A program made the translations under genes and the position numbers. Below, in pieces: positions 1 to 8,422 of a stretch of DNA of 64,000 nt. The notes beneath the pieces are model-generated. The model was not told the origin of the DNA. It ran no database searches and worked only from the letters and a program-made list of their open reading frames with translations. The DNA comes from Limnoperna fortunei (lineage: Eukaryota; Mollusca; Bivalvia; Mytilida; Modiolidae), in contig OX104123.1 of the NCBI GenBank assembly GCA_944474755.1, positions 21,905,083 to 21,969,082 of the forward strand, read 5' to 3'. Each line of letters begins with the position of its first letter. Position 1 is the first letter of the stretch.

Positions 1-2544
1 TCAGAGACAGATATATCTAACAAATTGGCCGAAACATTTGCAAAACACTCGTCCGCTGAAAATTATCATCGCGATTTTCAGCGCATCAAAACTCAAAAAG
101 AAAAATCAAAACTTAATTTCCAGTCAAAAAATTTAGAAGATTACAATACACCTTTTTCTTTGGAAGAACTCAAAATTTCTCTAAACAAATCACACGATAC
201 AGCATGTGGCCCAGATGAAATACACTATCAACTTCTTAAACATCTCCCACAGTCTTCTTTGCAATGTCTTTTAAATCTTCTTAACAGTATTTGGGAAACG
301 GGTGACTTACCTTCTATTTGGAAAATGGCTACCGTTGTACCTATTCCAAAACCAGGTAAGGATCACTCAGAAGCGTCGAACTATCGGCCTATAGCCCTTA
401 CAAGTTGCGTCTGTAAGACCATGGAAAGGATGATTAATGATCGCCTTGTCTGGTTTCTTGAATCCAATAACCTTCTATCAAATATACAGTGTGGATTCCG
501 ACAAGGACGAAGTACCATGGACCATTTGGTACGTTTTGAAACTTTTATTCGAAACGCCTTTGCCAAAAATGAACATGTTGTGTCTATCTTTTTCGATTTA
601 GAAAAAGCATATGACACAACATGGAAATATGGTATTTTAAAAGATCTTTTTGATATGGGGTTGAAAGGTCGACTTCCTACCTTTATTTCAAACTTTTTAT
701 CTAACAGAGAATTTAAAGTCCGGGTAAATTCCACATTATCGGACCCATTTGAACAAGAAATGGGTGTCCCTCAAGGCAGCATTTTATCAGTAACTTTATT
801 TAGTATTAAAATTAATAGTCTGGCTCAAGTCTTGAAAGACAATATTGACGGTTCTCTCTATGTTGACGATTTCCTCATTTGCTATCGAGGAAAAAACATG
901 AACAATATTGAGCGTCAACTACAGTTATGTTTACATAGAATAGAGAAATGGGCAATGGAAAATGGCTTTAAATTTTCCACTTCCAAAACTGTCGGTATGC
1001 ATTTTTGTAACAAGAGAAAAATGCATCCTGATCCCGAACTTACATTGTATAACAACCCTATTAAAATTGTGAAAGAAACTACTTTTCTTGGTTTGATATT
1101 TGACTCTAAACTCACCTTTCTTCCCCATATCAAAATGTTGAAATCTAAGTGCCTTAAAGCCCTTGATATTTTAAAAGTCGTATCCAGCACTGACTGGGGT
1201 GCGGAACGCGACACATTATTGAATCTATATAGATCGCTGGTTCGATCGAAATTAGATTATGGTTGTTTTATTTATGGTTCAGCTCGCAAGTCATATGTCA
1301 AAATCCTTGATACCGTTCACCATCAAGGATTGCGACTATGTCTTGGAGCTTTTAGAACCACACCTGTTAATAGTTTATATGTAGAAGCGAACGAGCCTTC
1401 TTTGTATCAAAGAAGAATTAAGCTCGGTTTGCAGTATGCAACAAAACTTAAGGCTTATCCTACCAACCCTGCTCATGACTGTGTTTTCAAACCGTTTTGT
1501 AAACAAATTTTTGATAATCATCCAAACAAAATTAAACCTTTTGGCCTAAGAATTGCATCTCATTTGGAAAATTCTGGTATCTGTATAGATGAAATTGCCC
1601 CAACTGAAATTCCTCACAATCCTCCATGGTTAAATCCTAAACCAGTATTTATTTATGATTTGCGAAAATATAAAAAATCTGACACAAACCCCTTGATTAT
1701 TCAGCAACATTTTGCAGAGATTAAATCTTGCTTTGTTGATCACAGCTCAATTTATACGGATGGATCGAAGGACGGTGATAAAGTCGCTTCAGCCGCTGTC
1801 TTCGGAGAGCGAGTTGAAACTCGCCGTCTTCCTTCTGCTTCTTCCATATTTAGTGCAGAAGCCCAAGCCATTCTTCTTGCACTAAAAATTGTTGCCTCGT
1901 CAGTGGAGGATAAATTTCTTGTCTGCTCCGATTCTTTATCGTGCCTTCTTGCCATTGAAAATAACAAAGTTAAAAATCCATTTATTTTAAAAATTATTCA
2001 AATTTACAGGTCCTTAACAACTTTGGGTAAAATTGTTGTTTTTTTCTGGATTCCCAGTCATGTGGGAATCCATGGAAACACAGTCGTGGACAGGGAAGCT
2101 AGGAAAGCCTTAAATAATGACATCATCAACTGTAAACTACCTTTTACTGATTTTAAGTCTTTTATTTTAAAATATATTTATAATTTGTGGCAGATTGGTT
2201 GGGATCTCGAAGTTCATAATAAACTTCATGAGATCCAACCACTAATTCGCCATACAAATTTTAACACTTTTACATGTCGTAGAGACCAAGTAGTTTTAAC
2301 ACGGTGTCGTCTTGGCCATACCAAGACGACCCATAATTATATTTTAAATGGTGAACCACGACCCGAGTGTGTGCCATGTAACAGTCCGTATACAATCAAG
2401 CATGTCTTGATGGACTGTGTTGACGTGGCCCACATTCGGGAACGTTTTTATACTGTGGATTCTTATTTTAATTTGTTTACAACTGTCGCTGGCGACAAAA
2501 TTCTACAGTTCTTAAAGGAGATTAATTTATACAATAAAATATAA
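1..2544 (+). CDS. LINE ORF2 (partial): RT, RNase H, C-terminal zinc motif
   Basis: The reading frame is open from base 1, so there is no true start here; the first 24 bases already read as ORF2 (SETDISNK). Visible domains in order are the RT, with the catalytic FFDLEKAYD and YVDD motifs and GVPQGSI, then RNase H with IYTDGSKDGD, a downstream AEAQAILLALK glutamate, CSDSLS and the HxxG...D region, then a C-terminal CCHC motif (CVPC-X6-H-X4-C). The endonuclease lies upstream of the window. The product would copy element RNA at a nicked chromosomal site (target-primed reverse transcription). There are no internal stops over 848 codons, so this copy is young or recently selected. The stop is followed by a short 3' UTR. 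Confidence 0.93.
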   Translation, partial: SETDISNKLAETFAKHSSAENYHRDFQRIKTQKEKSKLNFQSKNLEDYNTPFSLEELKISLNKSHDTACGPDEIHYQLLKHLPQSSLQCLLNLLNSIWETGDLPSIWKMATVVPIPKPGKDHSEASNYRPIALTSCVCKTMERMINDRLVWFLESNNLLSNIQCGFRQGRSTMDHLVRFETFIRNAFAKNEHVVSIFFDLEKAYDTTWKYGILKDLFDMGLKGRLPTFISNFLSNREFKVRVNSTLSDPFEQEMGVPQGSILSVTLFSIKINSLAQVLKDNIDGSLYVDDFLICYRGKNMNNIERQLQLCLHRIEKWAMENGFKFSTSKTVGMHFCNKRKMHPDPELTLYNNPIKIVKETTFLGLIFDSKLTFLPHIKMLKSKCLKALDILKVVSSTDWGAERDTLLNLYRSLVRSKLDYGCFIYGSARKSYVKILDTVHHQGLRLCLGAFRTTPVNSLYVEANEPSLYQRRIKLGLQYATKLKAYPTNPAHDCVFKPFCKQIFDNHPNKIKPFGLRIASHLENSGICIDEIAPTEIPHNPPWLNPKPVFIYDLRKYKKSDTNPLIIQQHFAEIKSCFVDHSSIYTDGSKDGDKVASAAVFGERVETRRLPSASSIFSAEAQAILLALKIVASSVEDKFLVCSDSLSCLLAIENNKVKNPFILKIIQIYRSLTTLGKIVVFFWIPSHVGIHGNTVVDREARKALNNDIINCKLPFTDFKSFILKYIYNLWQIGWDLEVHNKLHEIQPLIRHTNFNTFTCRRDQVVLTRCRLGHTKTTHNYILNGEPRPECVPCNSPYTIKHVLMDCVDVAHIRERFYTVDSYFNLFTTVAGDKILQFLKEINLYNKI

Positions 2545-2703
2545 TCATCTAATACCATAAATATGCTATTGTTTCATATTTTATCATTTTAGTCATGTTT
2601 TTTATTGTATATACTCTCATACTATAGTGTGAGATTTCAGTTTTATTATAATTCAACAGGGTTGCTTCTAACTTCTGAACGATATCAATTTATAAAATTG
2701 TTC

Positions 2704-2741
2704 ACGTCCTGAATATAGCTGAAATATTGCTTGCTGGACGT
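2704..2741 (+). promoter_or_regulatory. LINE 3' stem-loop (copy A)
   Basis: ACGTCC at the left pairs with GGACGT at the right around a loop containing ATAGCTGAAATATTGC. Copies of the same 38-nt hairpin occur at 7563-7600 (B), 12242-12279 (C), 15971-16008 (D) and 23156-23193 (E), always just before the TCAA tail. In LINEs of this kind a 3' structure is often recognised by the RT; that role is inferred here. Confidence 0.75.
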
Positions 2742-2766
2742 TAAACATCAATCAATCAATCAATCA

Positions 2767-3738
2767 AGTCAAGGAATCATTCATTATCGCGACGATGATC
2801 TCGCCGAACTTACTGACGACGAGATCTGCACAGAATTACAACCTCAGGGTATTACCAAAGTTAAACGATTTATTGCCAACAGACAAGGAGTTCAGGTTAA
2901 ACTGAACACCTTCCTTCTAAATTTTAACTCTCCAACTGTCCCCCAATCAATCAAAATAGGTCTCCAAAATATTAAAGTCAGCGCATATATTCCCAACCCT
3001 GTGCGCTGCTTCAAATGTCAGAAATTCGGACACGGAAAAGGACAGTGTAAAGGAACACTTGTATGTTTTCGGTGTGCAGAGCCAGGGCATGAGGGCTTTA
3101 CCTGCACTAAAACTCCAAAATGTGCTAACTGTGGTGAAGCCCACATGTCCTCCTCAAAAGACTGTCAGCACTTTAAAAAAGAAAAGGAAATCCAAAAATT
3201 AAAAACCGAAAAAAACATCACCTACCCTGAGGCTCGTCGTCTGTACAGTTCGGCGAGCAATCCATCCTCTTCTGCCACATCATACGCCAGCGTGACCAAA
3301 CGCGTTTATGTAACATCTGAAACGCAAACTATGATCACCTGGCCTATTGGTAAAAAAGACCCAGAACGACTTCCAGTTGAAACAACTGACAAAATCATTT
3401 CATCCCGGAAATCTTCCTCATCTCAAACTTCTACTTCTTCGGCATCAAATCAAAATAAACCATCAACTTCTTCTTCAAGCACCCCAAAAAATTCAAATGT
3501 TAACTCCAATTCAAATGCAAACTCAAATAAAAAAGGAGATCGAACTTCAAAACTGCTTCGGGATCCCATTAAGATCCACAACAGGTTTGGAAGTCTAGAT
3601 AATCTAGACACTACTATCTGGGGCGATCCCATGGATACACTACCCCCAGATACTGGATCTAAAAGTAGATCCCCTAGCAGAAACCGGCGGAATAGCCCCA
3701 AAAAAACTGTCAACTATTCCCCTATTCGCAGACCATAA
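2767..3738 (+). CDS. LINE ORF1 (5'-truncated), zinc-knuckle nucleic-acid binding protein
   Basis: This is a fragment of the ORF1 protein, which in this group binds element RNA in the ribonucleoprotein particle. The reading frame runs back into the TCAA tail of copy A with only a TTG as a possible start, so I take the element junction as its left edge. Three zinc knuckles follow each other: CFKCQKFGHGKGQC, CFRCAEPGHEGFTC and a third, CANC-X3-H-X6-C. After them come a Lys-rich segment and a long Ser/Asn/Thr-rich low-complexity tail ending in a basic, Pro-rich C-terminus (SRSPSRNRR). The stop codon TAA overlaps the ORF2 start by one base (TAATG at 3736-3740). About 110 N-terminal residues present in copy E are absent. 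Confidence 0.88.
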   Translation, partial: SQGIIHYRDDDLAELTDDEICTELQPQGITKVKRFIANRQGVQVKLNTFLLNFNSPTVPQSIKIGLQNIKVSAYIPNPVRCFKCQKFGHGKGQCKGTLVCFRCAEPGHEGFTCTKTPKCANCGEAHMSSSKDCQHFKKEKEIQKLKTEKNITYPEARRLYSSASNPSSSATSYASVTKRVYVTSETQTMITWPIGKKDPERLPVETTDKIISSRKSSSSQTSTSSASNQNKPSTSSSSTPKNSNVNSNSNANSNKKGDRTSKLLRDPIKIHNRFGSLDNLDTTIWGDPMDTLPPDTGSKSRSPSRNRRNSPKKTVNYSPIRRP

Positions 3739-6700
3739 TGGGTACAATAATACAATGGAATTGTCGAGGTCTTAAGATTAATTTTCTTGAAATTACATTA
3801 TTAGTTCAAGCCTTTCTTCCTGTTGCATTTTGCCTCCAAGAATCCCACCTAAAACGAAGTGATAAAATATCTTTAAAAAACTATTCTATATACAGCACAT
3901 ATGTAGACGAGAATGATAGAGCTGCTGGCGGCTCAACCATTCTTGTAAAAGATCAAGTTCTACATAGCCCTGTAGATCTCAACACTGATCTGCAGGCGGT
4001 TGCTGTTAGAATATCATTAGACAAAACAATTACTTTATGCTCTGTGTATATACCACCGAATTCTTCATTAAATTTAAATCAGTTGAAACATCTTACTGAT
4101 CAGTTACCAGCCCCATATATATTATTTGGGGACTTCAACGCACACAACCCTTTATGGGGCAGTAACACAATAAACGATAAAGGTAAAATTATTGAAGGTT
4201 TAATGAATCAGGAAGATCTGTGTATTTTTAATGATGGATCAAATACATATTTACATCCTGGGAATGGATCATATTCGGCTATTGATCTTACAATATCAGA
4301 TCCTTCTCTGTTGCCCGATTTCTCATGGAAAGTCCATGACGATCTCTGTGGCAGTGATCATTTTCCCATTATCTTGGAATCTTTACACTCTTCAAACACA
4401 GAACGAGTCGCTCGGTATAAATTTGGCAAGGCCAATTGGCCTCTATTTGAACAACTCTGTATAGAGCGACTTAACTCGGATACTTTTGAAACTATTTCTG
4501 ATCCAATTTTAAAATTCAATGAAACACTTATTTCAATTGCTGATGAAACAATTCCTAAGACCTCGACAAATCCAAAACATCCTAGTAAACCATGGTTCGA
4601 TGACAGCTGTGAGGACGCTATTAAAGACCGGAAAAAGGCCGAACGACGCTTTAATAAACACCCAACTCAAAATAATCTGAACCATTTCCGAATTTTTCGA
4701 GCGAAAGCTCGCAGGGTAACGAAACAAAGACGACGCACTTCTTGGCGTAACTTTGTTTCTAAACTGAATAACCATACCCCCATGAATAAAATTTGGAACA
4801 TGATTCGCAAAATTAAAGGTAAAAACAGTAAAGCAAATGTCCATCATATAAAGGATGGACAAGACTTGTTAACATCAGAGTCAGACATATCAAATAAATT
4901 GGCCGAAACATTTGCAACACACTCCTCTGCTGAAAATTATCATCCCACTTTTCAGCGGATCAAAATTCAAAAAGAAAAATCAAAGCTTAATTTCCAGTCA
5001 AAAAATTTAGAAGATTATAATAAACCTTTTTCTTTAGAAGAGCTAAAAACTTCATTGAACAAATCTCACGATACAGCATGTGGTCCAGATGACATCCATT
5101 ATCAACTTCTCAAACATCTGCCACAATCTTCTCTCCAATGTCTTCTAAGTCTTCTTAACAACATTTGGGAAACGGGTGACTTACCATCTATTTGGAAAAT
5201 GGCCACTGTTGTGCCTATTCCAAAACCAGGAAAAGATCACTCGGAAGCGTCCAACTATCGGCCTATAGCCCTCACAAGCTGTCTTTGTAAAACCATGGAA
5301 AGGATGATCAACGATCGCCTTGTCTGGTTTTTAGAATCGAACAACCTTATCTCGAATATTCAGTGTGGATTCAGACAAGGTCGTAGTACTATTGATCATC
5401 TGGTGCGTTTCGAAACATATATTCGAAACGCATTTGCCAAAAACGAACATGTTGTGTCTATCTTTTTCGATTTAGAAAAAGCATATGACACAACGTGGAA
5501 ATATGGTATTTTAAAAGATCTTTTTGATATGGGGTTGAAAGGTAGACTTCCTACCTTTATCTCAAACTTTTTATCTGACAGAGAATTTAAAGTTAGGGTC
5601 AATTCTACGTTATCTGACCCTTTTGTACAGGAAATGGGTGTTCCCCAGGGCAGCATCCTTTCTGTCACTTTATTTAGTATTAAAATTAATAGCCTTGCTC
5701 AAGTTTTAAAAGATAATATTGATGGTTCTCTATATGTTGACGACTTCCTCATATGTTACCGAGGGAAAAGTATGAATAATATCGAACGTCAGCTGCAGTT
5801 GTGTTTAAAGAGAATAGAGAAATGGGCAATGGAGAATGATTTTAAATTCTCCACTGCAAAAACTGTTGGGATGCATTTTTGTAATAAACGTAAGATGCAT
5901 CCTGATCCTGAATTAAAATTATATAATAATCCTATCAAAATTGTAAAAGAAACTACTTTTCTTGGTCTCATATTTGATTCAAGGCTAACCTTTCTTCCCC
6001 ATATCAAAATGTTAAAAAATAAATGCCTAAAGGCATTAGATATTTTAAAAGTCGTATCCAGCACCGATTGGGGTGCTGAATGTGATGTTTTACTCAATCT
6101 ATATAGATCGCTGGTTCGATCGAAATTGGATTACGGTTGCTTTATTTATGGTTCAGCTCGCAAGTCATATGTCAAAATCCTTGATACTATACACCATCAA
6201 GGATTGCGACTATGCCTTGGAGCTTTCAGAACCACACCTGTTGATAGTTTATATGTTGAAGCAAACGAGCCTTCTTTGTATCAAAGAAGAATTAAGCTCG
6301 GTTTGCAATATGCAACCAAATTAAAGGCTTATCCTGGCAATCCTGCTCACGACTGTGTTTTCAAACCTCTTTACAGATCCGTTTTTGAAAACTCAAATAA
6401 AATTAAACCTTTTGGACTGAGAATAAAACCGCATTTGGAAAATTCTGGTGTAAATGTAGATGAAATTGCCACTATTGAAATTCCTAAAAATCCCCCTTGG
6501 TTAAATCCGAAACCTACATTTAATTATGAACTTAGAAGATTTAAAAAGTCCGACACCAACCCTCTATTATTACAACAACATTTTGCAGAGATAAAATCTT
6601 ACTATCCTGACCATAGTGCAATTTATACAGACGGATCGAAGGACGGTGATAAAGTTGCATCAGCCGCTGTCTTCGGAGAGCGTGTTGAGACTCGCCGTCT

Positions 6701-7418
6701 TCCTTCTGCATCCTCTGTATTTAGTGCAGAAGCTCAAGCAATTCTTCTTGCACTGAAAATTGTCGCTACGTCAGATGAGTGTAAATTTATCATCTGTTCC
6801 GACTCTTTGTCTTGTCTTCTTTCTATTGAAAATTCGAAAACAAAAAATCCATTTATTTTAAAAATACTTGAAACTTATAAATGTCTTGTTACTGTTGGTA
6901 AAGAGGTTGTGTTTTTCTGGATTCCCAGTCATGTGGGAATCCATGGAAACACAGTTGTTGACCAGGAAGCCAAGAAGGCCTTAAATGATGAAATTATTTT
7001 GTGTTCAGTTCCTTTTAATGATTTTAAACCTTACACTTTTAAATATATCTCTACTTTGTGGCAGAGTGGCTGGGATCTCCAAGTTCATAATAAACTTCAT
7101 GAGATCCAGCCACAATTGCGCAAAGGTAATTTTAATTGTTATAGAGATCGTCGAAGAGACCAAGTTGTTTTAACCAGGTGTCGTCTTGGTCATACCAGGA
7201 CGACACATAGTTTTATTTTAAATAACGAGCCAACACCAGAGTGTGTGCCATGCCACTGTCCATATACCATCAAGCATGTCTTGATGGACTGTATTGACGT
7301 GGCACCCATTCGGGAACGTTTTTATTCGGTTAATTCATATTATAATTTATTTACAACTGTTGCTGGCGACAAAATTTTACAGTTTTTAAAAGAAATTAAT
7401 TTATACAGCAAAATTTAA
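3738..7418 (+). CDS. LINE ORF2, intact: endonuclease-RT-RNase H polyprotein (1226 aa)
   Basis: Complete enzyme ORF starting at the ATG inside TAATG. Domains in order are an AP-like endonuclease at residues ~1-220 (WNCRG at 7-11, LQES with Glu35, GDFNAHN near 132, SDHFPI near 205), then RT at ~430-740 (FFDLEKAYD near 575, GVPQGS near 633, YVDD near 665). RNase H follows at ~960-1090 (YTDGSKDGD near 961, AEAQ near 996, CSDS near 1020, HVGIHGN...VVD near 1070), and the C-terminal CCHC motif lies near 1168-1184. All catalytic residues I can identify are present. A reverse transcriptase followed by RNase H is characteristic of the I superfamily (I, Nimb, R1, LOA groups); an I- or Nimb-like assignment is inference. 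The intact length matches copies C and E, which suggests recent activity. Confidence 0.95.
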   Translation: MGTIIQWNCRGLKINFLEITLLVQAFLPVAFCLQESHLKRSDKISLKNYSIYSTYVDENDRAAGGSTILVKDQVLHSPVDLNTDLQAVAVRISLDKTITLCSVYIPPNSSLNLNQLKHLTDQLPAPYILFGDFNAHNPLWGSNTINDKGKIIEGLMNQEDLCIFNDGSNTYLHPGNGSYSAIDLTISDPSLLPDFSWKVHDDLCGSDHFPIILESLHSSNTERVARYKFGKANWPLFEQLCIERLNSDTFETISDPILKFNETLISIADETIPKTSTNPKHPSKPWFDDSCEDAIKDRKKAERRFNKHPTQNNLNHFRIFRAKARRVTKQRRRTSWRNFVSKLNNHTPMNKIWNMIRKIKGKNSKANVHHIKDGQDLLTSESDISNKLAETFATHSSAENYHPTFQRIKIQKEKSKLNFQSKNLEDYNKPFSLEELKTSLNKSHDTACGPDDIHYQLLKHLPQSSLQCLLSLLNNIWETGDLPSIWKMATVVPIPKPGKDHSEASNYRPIALTSCLCKTMERMINDRLVWFLESNNLISNIQCGFRQGRSTIDHLVRFETYIRNAFAKNEHVVSIFFDLEKAYDTTWKYGILKDLFDMGLKGRLPTFISNFLSDREFKVRVNSTLSDPFVQEMGVPQGSILSVTLFSIKINSLAQVLKDNIDGSLYVDDFLICYRGKSMNNIERQLQLCLKRIEKWAMENDFKFSTAKTVGMHFCNKRKMHPDPELKLYNNPIKIVKETTFLGLIFDSRLTFLPHIKMLKNKCLKALDILKVVSSTDWGAECDVLLNLYRSLVRSKLDYGCFIYGSARKSYVKILDTIHHQGLRLCLGAFRTTPVDSLYVEANEPSLYQRRIKLGLQYATKLKAYPGNPAHDCVFKPLYRSVFENSNKIKPFGLRIKPHLENSGVNVDEIATIEIPKNPPWLNPKPTFNYELRRFKKSDTNPLLLQQHFAEIKSYYPDHSAIYTDGSKDGDKVASAAVFGERVETRRLPSASSVFSAEAQAILLALKIVATSDECKFIICSDSLSCLLSIENSKTKNPFILKILETYKCLVTVGKEVVFFWIPSHVGIHGNTVVDQEAKKALNDEIILCSVPFNDFKPYTFKYISTLWQSGWDLQVHNKLHEIQPQLRKGNFNCYRDRRRDQVVLTRCRLGHTRTTHSFILNNEPTPECVPCHCPYTIKHVLMDCIDVAPIRERFYSVNSYYNLFTTVAGDKILQFLKEINLYSKI

Positions 7419-7627
7419 TTTGTCTTTAAATTTTGATATCGATATATTTTATTGTTTTAATTTTCATTTTATCTGTATATATGCTCATTGTATTGTATGA
7501 GATCAAGTTTTATCATTTAAGGAGGGATATTCTTGAAATAATTTAACTATTTCCAAATTTTCACGTCCTGAATATAGCTGAAATATTGCTTGCTGGACGT
7601 AAAACAACAATCAATCAATCAATCAAT

Positions 7628-8422
7628 CTTTACAGTGTAAAAGGCAGCGCCTATATACCGAACCCGGTGAGCTGCTTTAAATGCCAAAAGTTTGGACACG
7701 GCAAGGGACAGTGTAGAGGAACAATGATCTGTTTTAAGTGTGCTGAAGTAGGGCATGAGGGCTTTACCTGCACAAACAATCCAAAATGTGCTAATTGTGG
7801 TGAAGCCCACATGTCCTCATCAAAAGACTGTCAACATTATAAAAAAGAGAAAGAAATTCAGAAATTAAAGATAGAAAAAAACATCTCTTACCCTGAGGCC
7901 CGTCGTCTGTTCAGTTCGGCGAGGAATTCCTCTACTGCTACAACGTCATATGCCAGTGTGACCAAACGCGTCTATGTTACAACCGAGACGCAAACAATGA
8001 TCACTTGGCCTATTGATCAAAAAGATCCTGTTAGACTACCAGTAGAAACTTCTAACAAAATTATATCATCTTCTCGGAAATCTTCAACAACTCAAACCTC
8101 TACATCTTCATCAACTAATAAATCTAAACCATCCACCTCTTCTTCAAGCAGTCCCCCCAAAAAAGTAAATAATTCCAATAAAACTGAACAAAAAAATACC
8201 AAAATTAAGGAAAATAAAAATATCGACCGTACTCCCACGTCGAAATCTACGAAGGATCCAGTCCTGGTCCAAAATAGATTCGGCAGTCTCGACGACGTAT
8301 TCGACGAGACCATTTGGGGCGACAAAATGGATACACTACCCCCAAGTCGATCACCAAGCGCAGATGGGCGGAGTAAACCAACTCGCAAAACAAGTATCTC
8401 CCCCATTCGACTACCCAGATAA
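7628..8422 (+). CDS. LINE ORF1 (5'-truncated), zinc knuckles
   Basis: ORF1 fragment with the same three zinc knuckles as copy B (CFKCQKFGHGKGQC, CFKCAEVGHEGFTC, CANC-X3-H-X6-C), a Lys-rich segment, and a Ser/Thr/Lys low-complexity region clearly diverged from copy B in sequence and length. It ends TAATG at 8420-8424, overlapping ORF2 by one base. The reading frame extends upstream through the tail of copy B, which is a chance fusion without an ATG. Only the region from the junction on is homologous to ORF1. Confidence 0.86.
   Translation, partial: LYSVKGSAYIPNPVSCFKCQKFGHGKGQCRGTMICFKCAEVGHEGFTCTNNPKCANCGEAHMSSSKDCQHYKKEKEIQKLKIEKNISYPEARRLFSSARNSSTATTSYASVTKRVYVTTETQTMITWPIDQKDPVRLPVETSNKIISSSRKSSTTQTSTSSSTNKSKPSTSSSSSPPKKVNNSNKTEQKNTKIKENKNIDRTPTSKSTKDPVLVQNRFGSLDDVFDETIWGDKMDTLPPSRSPSADGRSKPTRKTSISPIRLPR

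Larger units (their letters stand above)
1..2766 (+). mobile_element. LINE copy A (I-superfamily type), cut by window start
   Basis: This is the 3' part of a non-LTR retrotransposon: the last two thirds of ORF2, a ~160-bp 3' UTR and a 3' stem-loop, ending in a (TCAA)n tail at about 2748-2766. The next copy starts directly at the tail with no spacer. ORF2 is open from base 1, so the copy extends upstream of the window. Its protein differs from copies B-E at scattered positions, so it is a separate insertion and not an assembly echo. Confidence 0.93.
2767..7627 (+). mobile_element. LINE copy B, 5'-truncated inside ORF1
   Basis: Homology to full-length copy E starts at about 2767 (AGTCAAGG), inside ORF1, immediately after the (TCAA)n tail of copy A. 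The copy keeps most of ORF1, all of ORF2, the 3' UTR, the stem-loop and its own (TCAA)n tail, which touches copy C at about 7627. The 5' UTR and roughly the first 110 codons of ORF1 are missing, the usual result of incomplete reverse transcription. Confidence 0.92.

Noticed and set aside
381..734. Antisense ORFs within all LINE ORF2 copies
   Set aside because: They are shadows of the conserved coding frame on the other strand, and appear at the same place in each copy for that reason.
2731..2766. ORF1 of copies B and C appears to start in the upstream copy's tail (LDVKHQSINQS-like residues)
   Set aside because: The start would be TTG and these residues are the translated TCAA tail of the neighbouring copy. 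The homology to ORF1 begins only at the junction.
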